A program made the position numbers and the translations under genes. 64,000 nt of DNA, from the NCBI GenBank assembly GCA_022419385.1, contig JAJUBI010000006.1, positions 3,658,001-3,722,000 of the forward strand, written 5' to 3'. The notes under the pieces were generated by a model that did not search any database, had not been told where the DNA came from, and saw only the letters and a program-made list of their open reading frames with translations. Source of the stretch: Paraconiothyrium sp. Pb-2020 (taxonomy: Eukaryota > Ascomycota > Dothideomycetes > Pleosporales > Didymosphaeriaceae). Each line of letters starts with the position of its first letter. Within the stretch, counting starts at the first letter, position 1. Below, piece after piece: positions 23,992 to 33,641 of the stretch.

Positions 23992-25049
23992 ATGGCTGCA
24001 CCTACTAAGCCTCCGAGAGCGTTACTGAGCGAAACCAACGATCCAGAAAAAGCCATACTTATCTTCCGAAAGATCAAATATGAGGTGCAGTTCGTGATAA
24101 GCAATTAATGGCAGGACTAACACACGCACTAGAATCTTGTAAAAACAGCATATACCGCTTTCAGTCACACGTACTTGCGCGATGACCATAACGTGCATTT
24201 CCACGTCGCGTCCGAAGACTTCCGAGGTGGCCGATGTCGTGCGGCGCTTTTCCCAGATTTGTGGGAAGAGTATGAGTATCTGACTGGCGAGATCACTGAT
24301 GATGGAGAACTCCGAGTTTGGGTGCATTTTATACGCAAACCACAAGAACAAGAGGCGCTGGTAAGTCTTCAGCAGCTAGTATACCATGAGTAAATTTGAG
24401 GGTCATCAGCGCTGATAAAAGGTAGATTCAAGAGACAGCTTCCGTTGCTGAGTCAGAAGATCCCATTCAAGCCGACTTCCGTCCAGATAGGAACGTGGAG
24501 AGGTTACTCGCCAGCTTCCGAAAGCCACGAAGATCAAATAGGGCTCGCGATTCTGTTGCGCCCTATCGTCGTATCGAGTCTCGCCGCGAATCTACAGCAA
24601 CAATTGACGAGGAAGATGGACCAGTGTACCACAAGGCGATCCCAAGATATAACCCAGATGTCCATCCAGCCTTGCCGGAGGATGCTACGCCCGACAATCA
24701 TGCGAGGGACCTGCAAGCGGAGAAGAACAACAACAGCCAAGACGAGTTCAAGACGACTAGTACACCTATCTCCCAACTCAACAAGGAATATCAAAGGACA
24801 ATCGCATTAGCGAGGCTGATGTATGGATCCTATGGAATAACCGCATTGGTACCTTGCGATCATTGCGTGAAGAAGAATAAGCCTTGTCGACTCTTCCATC
24901 CGTTGTTATATAGCAAGGGTTGGTACCAAGTTAACAAACATTGGCAGATCAAGGAAAACGGCCGTCGAGCTTGTGCCTGCTGTATGGTATATTCCGCTGT
25001 GCGCGGGATGTGCAATGCCCAGTACACCCAGTACACCCAGTACGATTAG
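23992..25049 (+). CDS. orphan protein with C-terminal cysteine cluster
   Basis: Three exons, 23992-24084, 24133-24360 and 24426-25049, encode 314 residues. The N-terminal third is a compact mixed alpha/beta region (KAILIFRKIKY, VHFHVASEDFRGGRC, DGELRVWVHFIRK). The middle is charged and disordered. The last 70 residues carry a metal-ligand-like cluster: PCDHCVKKNKPCRLFHP (C-x2-C-x6-C), then CACC and a final Cys in GMCNAQ. The C-x2-C-x6-C half recalls fungal zinc-cluster proteins, but the spacing is not that of Zn(II)2Cys6. I have seen similar cysteine layouts in uncharacterised fungal proteins; no function is known to me. The gene ends in a 9-bp repeat encoding QYTQYTQY. ATG 23992 is chosen because the globular part starts soon after; ATG 23890 is also possible. 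Confidence 0.65.
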
Positions 25050-26242
25050 TGAAAACTAATTCATGGGTTCAAAAGAGCAAGACGAAGCGGAAGTGATGGC
25101 TTTTGAACTGCGGAAGATCTGGTGCACATTAGGTAAGGTAAACATTCTTGCTCTTACTTCTAATCATTTAACAATTAACAGGTCATATCGAAGCGTCAAA
25201 ACTCTCAAGCTGATTGAGAATGCGTAAATGGTAATCATGATGCACCACAAAAGTAGAAAGCTCATTCACACTACCTGATATGATTTAATAACATTTTGTT
25301 AAAGAATATATTGTATATAGTCTGCAGATCACTAGGAGGGGGTTTGTTTGCTAAGAAGACTCGAATCTGATTTGTTAAAGAAAAAGGTAAAGCATAGGAT
25401 TTGGATAGGGTCAGATCGCGTATAATATAATACAGCACTATATAATACTGAACAGGTAACGTTGTCCATTTGATAGTCTAATTTTTCTGCGTATGCGTTG
25501 TTCATAGCTGTTCTTCTCTCTCGATTATCAAGAAACATGAACCACCATCCGCCCTTAGATTGATCGCGAAGGTACTTCTAGTCATCTAAGTCAACTACTG
25601 TCTTCCTAGTATCTACGTAGTTATTACTTTGATATGGCGGTAAAGCGTGCTTCAAATCTTGATATCCTATTATCCTAGACGATAACCCTAAACTGTTTTC
25701 CTTTATGTAGAAGAAGGCGTTGAAGCGCGTAAGAAAGCTCCGGTACTCGTCGCCGGACTCAGGTCCTGTGATGCCAACGGACTGCTCGCTATGGTTAATT
25801 GCGAAGTCGACGGCGCGCCTGGGACGTTGAGCATCTGATTGCGCAATGGGGTTGGCGAAGCCATTTCGGCTGAGGCTAAGGAGGAACTCGAAAAAGACGC
25901 GACTGTGGTATTTATTGCCGTAGGATTTGGAGGCTCAGGAGCAGCATGCTGAGAAATGGTAAATTTGGCAACAGCAGGCGACCGACTAATTGATGGAACA
26001 TTTGGCAGTTGTATCGAATGTGCCTGTGCGTGCTTTACTCTCATTATACGACGTTCTACTAGCTCCGGCCATTGTTAATTAACGCTCTTCACCGCGAAAC
26101 TGAAACAATTATCGACGCGTTTAGCAGCATCTTCTCGTTCATCAGAAAGGTCCACAGTATGCACCACCTTCACTGAATGCAGAGTAAGTGGTGTTTTATG
26201 TGCCGTGCGTAGCATGCCGCCAAGTTCTAACCAGGAGCCCGG
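25050..26242. other. intergenic, AT-rich
   Basis: Low-GC spacer with runs such as ataatataata near 25423. A 113-codon minus-strand open frame at 25703-26044 is Ser/Pro/Ala-rich and unrecognised; I do not call it a gene. Confidence 0.4.
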
Positions 26243-26914
26243 CTAGATTTGGTATGTAACGAGCAGGAGAACTTGAGTCATCATGGCGATAAGGACTGTA
26301 AACAGAACTGTGATGGCGATCCACTCCCAGTCCATACGGGGTCCTGACCCATAAAGCTGCCAATGCACAGGTGCTGAAGATACGAAGGTGTCATTGTGTA
26401 TCTGGACTGTATATGCTGCAGTTGGGAGCTGCTGCTGAGCTAGGGTAGCAATAATAGGCGCAAGAGCTGCGTTGTCGGATTTAAAGCTAGAGTGTTGTGT
26501 CTGCAGAGTTCGAGCGGCCATAGCAAGATGAGGAACGATACCGACTGGGAACGTGTCCATTTAACATCGGCGTGATAGACTTAGACTGTGTAGCGAGCTT
26601 TGCAAGCATCAAAGCATCACTAGAAGCCGTTGACACTGGTGCGAGATGCGCTTTCACCGGGGCCGTAATGTTATCAATGGAAATCCAGGGGGGAAACTGC
26701 ATATCGACTATCCATATCTCCACCAGACCAGGACTTGTGAGAGGGTGAGCGTACAGGCAGCCCCAGCAAAGTTTATGCCGTTACTGAATCCGATATGTAC
26801 AGCAAATGAGGCACTACTGTCGTTAGGCTGATGAGTCTCTACACCGTTGTCAGGTGGCCCACCGGGGACCGGATCATTGCAGATGGTCGCCAGGTGAGGA
26901 ACCGTCATCTGCAC
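26243..26914 (-). pseudogene. frameshifted membrane-protein remnant
   Basis: Three consecutive minus-strand open frames form one protein if two small frameshifts are allowed. The first (26914-26708) ends SQVLVWWRYG. The second runs VDMQFPPWISIDNITAPVKA to KSITPML. The third (26560-26243) runs MDTFPVGIVPHLAMAARTLQ to a membrane helix (IAITVLFTVLIAMMTQVLLL) just before the stop. Near 26558 a run of three A instead of two shifts the frame. Near 26715 an extra five bases shift it again. The composition on both sides of each break is continuous, so this is a recently decayed gene rather than chance. The upstream start is not identifiable and the family is unknown to me. Confidence 0.5.
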
Positions 26915-27214
26915 AATTCCGTGGAAGCCGGTAGCGGTTCTAGCAAACGGTTTACCCTACGTATTGTGCCACTCGAATAATTCGCAAATATGCTGCGATT
27001 GGACTGAGACACTCTGTACAGTCGTGTCATTAACTCGCGTTTGTGGGTTATGTTGACCGATGCTGCCCTCCTCCGTCGTCGGAAGCAAGCTCGGATGACT
27101 AATGCCAAGACTTTAGCACATCCGTCGTCAAGGCAGTCGTCGGAACCAGGTCAGCTTCCGTCATCTCATTCTTCATCCGACATACCGATAAGCTATGATA
27201 CTGACACAGACTGA
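26915..27214 (+). promoter_or_regulatory. regulator promoter with three CGGAA motifs
   Basis: The 135 bp before the regulator's ATG contain CGGAA at 27080-27084 and 27141-27145, both inside gtcgtcggaa, and the reverse orientation TTCCG at 27156-27160 (ttccgtc). CGGAT variants occur at 27092 and, reversed, near 27175. The same core is repeated in the IDO/kynureninase promoter. This suggests the regulator binds its own promoter, an inference from motif sharing. Confidence 0.45.
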
Positions 27215-29468
27215 ATGACGACCGAAACCGCCCCTGCCGGAAAAAGGCGTCGGCTCGACCGTGTGACCGCCGCCTGTGATCTCTGCAAGAAGCGGAAAGT
27301 CAAGTGTGACGGGGAACAACCGTGTGCATACTGCAAACGAAAGGATTGTGCAGACAAGTGCACATTCTCAGGTCCTAAGACTCGCTCTGTTGGCAACACG
27401 CCAAACAAACAAAATGCAAACTCAACACCTCACGGTAATCAAAGCAGGGCACACAGCGAGGGCAACACGTTCCAACCTAGAAGCCGCGACGGATCGAATC
27501 AGCATCAGAACCAGATTGGATCCTCGCTCTCTCCTACGACAAGCAGGGACGATCATCATGAAGACACAGTCGTTCCACTAGAAGGGCGTATCCTCCGTGA
27601 CGCCCAAGGCAAATTCATCTTCATCGGTGACTGTGCGCCACTATCTTTTCTGCAGACAGTGAGATATCTTATCTCATCCGAAGTTGATCCCGACGGATTC
27701 ACAGTTCCGGCGGCACGAGACTGCATCATCGAGATCGCTCGTCCAACAATAACAAGCAGACCCCAGTATACCTCCGTCAATGTGCATGATGTACCGCATC
27801 TGGTCAACAAGTATCTTATCGCCACGAGCGGGCTCGTAGAGCTGTTCGAACGCGACGACCTTGTACGGGAATTGAAAGCATGGGCTAGTGGCATATTACA
27901 GCACTCAGATGACGCCGCTGCCGCTGTTTTCTTCTTAGTGCTTGCCATTGGCGCACAGGAACATGACGAGGCCAAAGCGGACGCATGGTTCGAGCATGCG
28001 AGGTCAACTTTATCGGAAAATATGTGCAACAGCATGAACGTGGCGACTGTTCAGGGTTTCGCTCTTGTGGCTATCTACATGTTGCGTGCCTTTCAACCCA
28101 ACGGCGCATATCTTTACTTCTGTAAGCACAATGATTCTGATGTCTTGTGCTGTTACTGATTTGCACAGCTCTTGCGGCGCGTACTGCGTACGCCATTGGT
28201 GTGTGGGCTTGGCTCTCCGTCAGCACGTACTGGACTAATCGTCGCGTGATGTAGGCATCCATCGCACCGAAGTAAATGCTTCCTTTGGCGATTCTATTCG
28301 GACTATGCGAGACCGAATCTGGAAAAGTTTGCGCGTTGTAGACATGCTTATCAGCACCAATCTTGGTCGTCCCCCATGCACGTCCGACGTAGACTGTACT
28401 GTCAAATACAGCGTCATGCAGATGAACAATGAAGTGGTCGCTAACATACTCGATGCCAGTGTCCAGATATTCATGATCATCGAACGTGTAGTGGTCGAGG
28501 TCTACTCGCGAAAGCGCATCTCACTACGAATAGCGGACTTTGTTTCCCGTCAACTGAAAGGTTGGGCGTCCAACTGGTTGCAACCTTTGACGGAGGCAAT
28601 GAAGTCACCTAATCGTAATGACCTCGAACACGTTGCACTGGTAGGCGCGTGCTCGACGCTATGTTCGTACTACTACGGCATCATGCTTCTCACAAGACCA
28701 TTTCTCATCTACGAAATTTACAACTATATGGGAGCTTCAATGAAGGGCGCCCGTACGCAAGGCGACCACGCCAATAGGCGAAAGTACGCCGACGCCGCGC
28801 TTGACGCTGCAACATCCTTCGTTGACACACTTCAAACTGTTATTCGCACCGGCGCCTTACCGTACAGAATGCCGCTCATCGTGTAAGTCATCCCCTCGGT
28901 GATCTAGCTACCGGTGTTGACTGGAAGCAGTTCTTGGTTATTCACTAGTTCCCTCGTTTTGGCAGTTGGCACCCTCGGACAATCTGGATCAATGTTCGTC
29001 GAGAATTGCGAATCCTCTATTCGATGCTTAGAGTACTTTGGCAGTATCGACCCACATGCTGAACAGTATTCTCGTATTGTCCAGTCGTTGCTCAAGCTCA
29101 CGGGCACACATGTAAAGAAGCGTGAAATGCAATTACGTATGCAAAGGAAGCAAGCTTCTTCTGAATTGTTTGGTCTACTGGCTCCAGACACTAGTCCGCC
29201 ATCGGAAGATCCTAACATGGATCGCTTCCGACCAGTAGCTGAGCCGACCACAGCATATTCCCCTGAGGCATCTGCACCGAACGCAGCTACTATGGACTGG
29301 ACTATGTATGATGCCGATTTCTTCGCCTTGCCCTGGCCCACTGAGTATGATCCAGGCCTCCAAGACTTTCTTCAACCCGGTACCCACAACTCGGATGGTG
29401 CATCTGTAGCGGACATCCCGCTTTTCCCGATCCATGATCGGCAGGCTGACCAAGGGTTCCTTCCATAA
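27215..29468 (+). CDS. Zn(II)2Cys6 transcription factor, putative cluster regulator
   Basis: Four exons, 27215-28121, 28169-28198, 28255-28882 and 28931-29468, encode 700 residues. Exon 2 is only 30 bp. The DNA-binding domain is at residues 20-50: ACDLCKKRKVKCDGEQPCAY, then C-x5-C-x3-C, with a slightly irregular second half (CAYCKRKDCADKCTF). A Ser/Asn-rich linker follows. The fungal-specific middle domain starts near residue 140 and includes VFFLVLAIGAQEH, ARTAYAIGIHRTEVN and the DRIWKSLRVVD motif. The C-terminus is acidic and aromatic and may activate transcription. The gene ends 22 bp from the convergent IDO gene and has CGGAA motifs in its promoter in common with IDO and kynureninase. The likely job is pathway-specific control of tryptophan or kynurenine catabolism (inference). 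Confidence 0.9.
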
Positions 29469-29490
29469 CGAATGCCTCCTGGCTCCAAAT

Positions 29491-30805
29491 TTATAAGTGT
29501 CGCCTTTTGAGGGCAGTCTCGTTGGTCTCGTCTCTCGAAGTTCGCAAGAAGGGTATCAACTTTGTGCCCCCTGTGCCGCGAAGCTCCTGTGTCTGAGCTT
29601 CCAGTGCCAACTTGGTTGAAGCGGATGCGATGTCTTTCCGTACTACGCCATTGTCTAGCTTGGGCATACGACTGGGGATGATGATGTACCGGGTGACTAA
29701 TGCAATGTGCTTGTCTCTGAAGGCACCTAGCGCCGTTATTGCATCGTTGAAGGCAACTGTGAGCGCAACGTTGTCTTCTCGGCTCTCAACGTAACTGCGA
29801 ATATTCGCAATCGCCTCGATATCATCCAAGAATCTCCGGTGAGGGCCTGGCATATATTTTCTCATCTCCGGATGGAAGCCCCCAGAACGAGAATGGTCGA
29901 CAGAGAGGACGGCATCGAAAAATTGCAATAACGAGCTTTGACCGTTGCTGCCTCCACGATACTTCCTCCACGAACCTTTGCCATCTCCTTCATCGTAAAA
30001 GACACCAAGGGTCAGACCTGCAGCTTCCATGTTCATACTGCCTGCTAAAAAAGGTCGGATGGTGTGGTAGAATGTTTGGGGGTCGCACCGCTCATCCATG
30101 CGTTCAAGCAAGCGCCCAATATCCTCCATGCTTTGCTTGAAGTATTCAAGAGCGCTGATAATAGTCGGTACATCATTCATTTCCACTGCTTCTAGAGCGC
30201 CCAGCATACTGTCGATGAGCGGCCCTGCTCTCGCCTCCATGGCACAGGAGATGATCAAAAACCAAGACTCATCGTCCGTTCCAGTAGCCGTTTTTATAGC
30301 CTCAAGATTGTCCGGGTGTGTGATGTCCGCTTCTTTGTGGAGTATTCTCCAGTTCCATAGGTTTAAAGTTGCGTACGTTGCAACTGGCGGTACTTCGAGA
30401 TGTTCGGATGCCTGGAGGAAGGGGATAGTAATGGCAGGCGGAAGTCGCTACAGCTTTCGTCAGCAATGAATTGATACATGAGCTTCTGCATCCTACCTGA
30501 GATGGTTCGGGGCCGGTCCAGATATAGCCTTGGGCAATGAGTGCGAGGATTGAACAGGCTCGTTGCCATTCTGCCTCGGTGCTCAAATGTGCGGTATCTA
30601 GCACAGGTAAAGCATTGACTTTTTCGCGGATACGCTGCCTCTCAATGAGCTCCGGTAGCTCTTCGATCATCAGTTCCCAAGGTTGGTAGTATCGATGTGG
30701 TAGCCGCTCTAGTGGTACTTCTTTCGGCAGGAAGCCATTCTCGGAGATACCATATTGGGGTAGAGCAGCCCGAGAGGGCAATACTTCGACTCTGTGAGGG
30801 CTCAT
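29491..30805 (-). CDS. BNA2: indoleamine 2,3-dioxygenase
   Basis: Heme dioxygenase that opens the indole ring of L-tryptophan to N-formylkynurenine, the first step of the kynurenine pathway. Exons 30805-30497 and 30447-29491 (49-bp intron) encode 421 residues, the usual fungal IDO length. Diagnostic segments are FLPKEVPLERLPHRYYQPWE near the start, GSMNMEAAGLTLGVFYDEGD in the substrate pocket region, the S-x-R-x-Y-MPGPHRRFL loop, and RDKHIALVTRYIIIP near residue 350, which contains the proximal heme His. The gene is divergent from kynureninase over a 477-bp shared promoter and convergent with the Zn2Cys6 regulator. Because fungi often have several IDO copies, this may be a catabolic paralogue rather than the NAD-biosynthesis enzyme. 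Confidence 0.93.
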
Positions 30806-31282
30806 GTTGAGGTGTATGAATTAGGGACGATAACAATAGCTCCTAAAGAGTGTGACTGTTTATAGAGGCGCCTTTGCCTGAAGTCTCCGGAGTGAATCCG
30901 TTTGCTTCCCGCGCCGTGACCGCATTTTATGATCTCAAACTTGATGACCCACTTTGCCTTGCTATCAACTTCGTTGACCGAAACCTGCTATAGCGTGACG
31001 TGAAAGTGCCAAATACTCCTTGGGTGAGGGCGGCTGACCGACGGAACGGATGACAATCGGAACTTCAACGCTTGACGGAAGCCAGTTTTCGCGCTACTCC
31101 GCTATCGGAAGGTCACAACGGAACATTCTAAGCTGCACACCGGATGCAGAACAATGAGCTAGAAGAGGTTTGCAACATCATAGACGTAAGTGCCTGCCTA
31201 TCGTGGATATATATTGACAACGACTTCTCCTCTCGCCATCATTTTACACTACAACTACTTTCTTGACCCGAAGAGCTTCACC
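30806..31282. promoter_or_regulatory. bidirectional IDO/kynureninase promoter with five CGGAA motifs
   Basis: CGGAA occurs in the same orientation at 31042-31046, 31058-31062, 31076-31080, 31106-31110 and 31119-31123, five copies in 82 bp. CGGAT copies occur at 31047 and 31141. A CTCCGGAG palindrome lies near 30887. CGG is the typical half-site of Zn(II)2Cys6 proteins, and such a regulator gene lies 1.3 kb away. A TATA-like tatatatt near 31206-31213 faces kynureninase. Confidence 0.6.
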
Positions 31283-32716
31283 ATGGACGTAACAAGCGCT
31301 ATTCGGCAACTGCGAGTGGGCCAAAAGCCGGAATGGCCAACAGCTTCCGACACTCTTGACTTCGCACAGTCTCTTGACCAAAACGACCACATCCAGAAGA
31401 CGTTCCGATCAGAGTTCGTAGTTCCGACCAAAGCTCAGCTCAAGCGAAAAACACTCACGGATGACGAGAAATCCGCAGCTCTCGCGTCGAGCACAGAAGA
31501 GGAGAGCATCTACTTTTGCGGTAACTCACTAGGACTGCAACCGAAGGCCGTAGGTGAACACCTAAACGCATACCTGAAGACCTGGGGATCCATTGCTGTC
31601 GGCGGCCATTTCACCCAGCTTGAGGACTCGCCTTTAACACCATACCAAGACATGGCTGCCGATTGTGCACGAAAGATGGCTCCAATTGTCGGCGCATCTC
31701 CTTCAGAAATTGTTGCCATGAACACTCTAACTATCAACTTGCACCTAATGATGGCTACATTCTACAAACCCACCGAGAAGAAACACAGAATCATGTGCGA
31801 GTGGCGACCATTTCCCAGCGACTGGTACGCCATCGAATCCCAGATCGAATGGCACGGTCTGGACCCCAAAAAGTCAATCCTCCCCGTAGACCCAGACGAC
31901 GGACATCTCATGACGACAGAAAACATCTGCAGACTGATCGACCAACATGCCGATGAACTCGCATTGATCCTTCTCCCGGGCATCCAATACTACTCCGGCC
32001 AACTCCTCGACATCCAAACCATCACCGCACACGCCCACAGCCGCGGCATTACCATCGGCTGGGACTGCGCCCACGCCGCCGGAAACGTCGAGCTAAAGCT
32101 TCACGAATGGGACGTCGACTTCGCCTGCTGGTGCACGTACAAATACATGAACGCCGGTGCCGGCGCCATCGCAGGCGCATTCGTGCACTCGCGACACGGT
32201 GACAACGGGCCCAACGTCGGTCTCAAAGGCTGGTACGGCCACGACAAATCCTCCCGCTTTCTCATGGACAACAAGTTCGTTCCTACGTCCGGCGCGCAGG
32301 GCTTCCAGTGCTCGAATCCCAGCATCGTAGACCTCACTTGTCTGTCCGGCTCGCTCAGCGTCTTCGAGAAAACGTCGATGGAGAAGCTTCGGTCGAAAGC
32401 GCTGCTGCTCACGGCGTACGCGGAGCATCTTCTCTATGCCATTGCGGCGCGGAATCAGAGAGAGGGCAGGGGCCCGTTTGAAGTTATCACACCGAAAGAT
32501 CCAAGATGGCGCGGTACGCAGCTCAGCGTGTTGTTGCAGGAGGATTTGATGGAGATTGTGAGCGAGGCTTTGGTTGAGGGCGGCGTTGTCTGTGATAAGA
32601 GAAAGCCGGGGTGTATACGCGTGGCGCCGGTGCCGTTGTATAATACGTTTGAGGATGTGTGGAGATTTATGAGGGTTTTTGAGGGGGGGTTGAAGATGAA
32701 GGCGCAGACGCCCTAA
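31283..32716 (+). CDS. BNA5: kynureninase
   Basis: PLP-dependent hydrolase that cleaves kynurenine to anthranilate plus alanine, or 3-hydroxykynurenine to 3-hydroxyanthranilate. Single exon, 477 residues, normal for the family. The fold type I signatures are present: IYFCGNSLGLQPK, the PLP-phosphate region AMNTLTINLHLMMATFY, EWRPFPSDWYAIESQI, the cofactor-binding GWDCAHAAGNVEL, and CTYKYMNAGAGAI near residue 285 with the Schiff-base Lys. The end has the substrate-carboxylate region CDKRKPGCIRVAPVPLYNT. ATG 31283 (caccATGG context) is the first ATG of the frame that begins the family's N-terminal helix. Together with IDO it would take tryptophan to anthranilate or 3-hydroxyanthranilate once a formamidase acts; no formamidase is visible in this window. 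Confidence 0.95.
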   Translation: MDVTSAIRQLRVGQKPEWPTASDTLDFAQSLDQNDHIQKTFRSEFVVPTKAQLKRKTLTDDEKSAALASSTEEESIYFCGNSLGLQPKAVGEHLNAYLKTWGSIAVGGHFTQLEDSPLTPYQDMAADCARKMAPIVGASPSEIVAMNTLTINLHLMMATFYKPTEKKHRIMCEWRPFPSDWYAIESQIEWHGLDPKKSILPVDPDDGHLMTTENICRLIDQHADELALILLPGIQYYSGQLLDIQTITAHAHSRGITIGWDCAHAAGNVELKLHEWDVDFACWCTYKYMNAGAGAIAGAFVHSRHGDNGPNVGLKGWYGHDKSSRFLMDNKFVPTSGAQGFQCSNPSIVDLTCLSGSLSVFEKTSMEKLRSKALLLTAYAEHLLYAIAARNQREGRGPFEVITPKDPRWRGTQLSVLLQEDLMEIVSEALVEGGVVCDKRKPGCIRVAPVPLYNTFEDVWRFMRVFEGGLKMKAQTP

Positions 32717-33212
32717 TGCGATGCTGTAAATGAAGTTTTAGTGTTGAAACAGAGCTGGGGGGAATACTGAATGATAGCTCATCGGTCTGCATTGGGAAAC
32801 GCTTTGGTTGGCATTTACAAAGACAGTTACGAATTATAGCATTAAGTTTACTTGAACTGCTCGTGTCTGCGCTCTTCTAGACCTGTTCGGATGTACTATC
32901 ATTGATGCTGATTGGGAACATTGCACATAAAAGTGGGTATAGTCCTTCCACGGGCTATCGATCGGGACTGGCAAATGTTCAATAATCGCTCGGTCAAAAT
33001 CGCTCTTTCTGGAGTTACCCACCACTTCGAACAAGGAGACAATTGCCTGCCCGCTGACTCCTCCTCTTTCATAACGCCGAGGTAGAATTGATGTGTGATG
33101 GCTAGCCGAATAATACAAGCTCTCAAGAACCAACTATACTTATTAGTATGTATTTTCGGAGGTCTAGAGGCAACCGCTTACAGAAATTTCTCGCGGCACC
33201 AACGTCACAAGT
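32717..33212. other. intergenic, convergent 3' regions
   Basis: Between kynureninase and the EthD gene, tail to tail. No feature is recognised beyond short open frames. Confidence 0.45.
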
Positions 33213-33641
33213 TCAAGTGCCATTGTATCTATCCACCAAAGTCTCCCCAATAACCACCAGCTTCAACTTGGTCGGATCTGAAATCGCTTCCTCGCTTGCG
33301 TTGATTTTGTCTCCTACTTCCGTCTCGCTCACAAGCGCATAAAATTGCTGGAAATGCAACTCATCGCGATAGATGCAGTCTGACATGCAATCCCATGTTA
33401 CAAGCTCGGTATTTCCTAGCAGCACAAGCGGTGCGTTTTCGTCATGCCGTGTTGCTGATACTGGGGCGCGTTGGGCAACATCGCTGCCTACGCGGGCTGG
33501 ATAATGTCGCACGCTTTCTACGGGAGAATGCGGCTTCGTAAGATCCATCAGCAGCTGCATGTGTTTTTCCCAGGCGTCTCTGAACTCTTGCGGCGTAGTT
33601 CCTTCCTTGCGATGGATAAACGTTATACATCTGTATGGCAT
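33213..33641 (-). CDS. EthD-domain (dimeric alpha/beta barrel) protein
   Basis: Single exon, 142 residues. The start MPYRCITFIHRKEGTTPQEF and the following helix with WEKHMQLLMDLTKP match the EthD/ferredoxin-like dimeric alpha-beta barrel fold, with RHYPARV as the second strand and a C-terminal strand KLVVIGETLV. Fungal EthD-like proteins often sit beside oxygenases in catabolic or secondary-metabolite clusters, where some act as cyclases, dehydratases or accessory factors; the role here is unknown. It lies just beyond kynureninase, and a single CGGAA sits 74 bp upstream of its ATG (33715-33719), so it may belong to the tryptophan cluster. Family call good, function open. Confidence 0.8.
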   Translation of the reverse strand: MPYRCITFIHRKEGTTPQEFRDAWEKHMQLLMDLTKPHSPVESVRHYPARVGSDVAQRAPVSATRHDENAPLVLLGNTELVTWDCMSDCIYRDELHFQQFYALVSETEVGDKINASEEAISDPTKLKLVVIGETLVDRYNGT

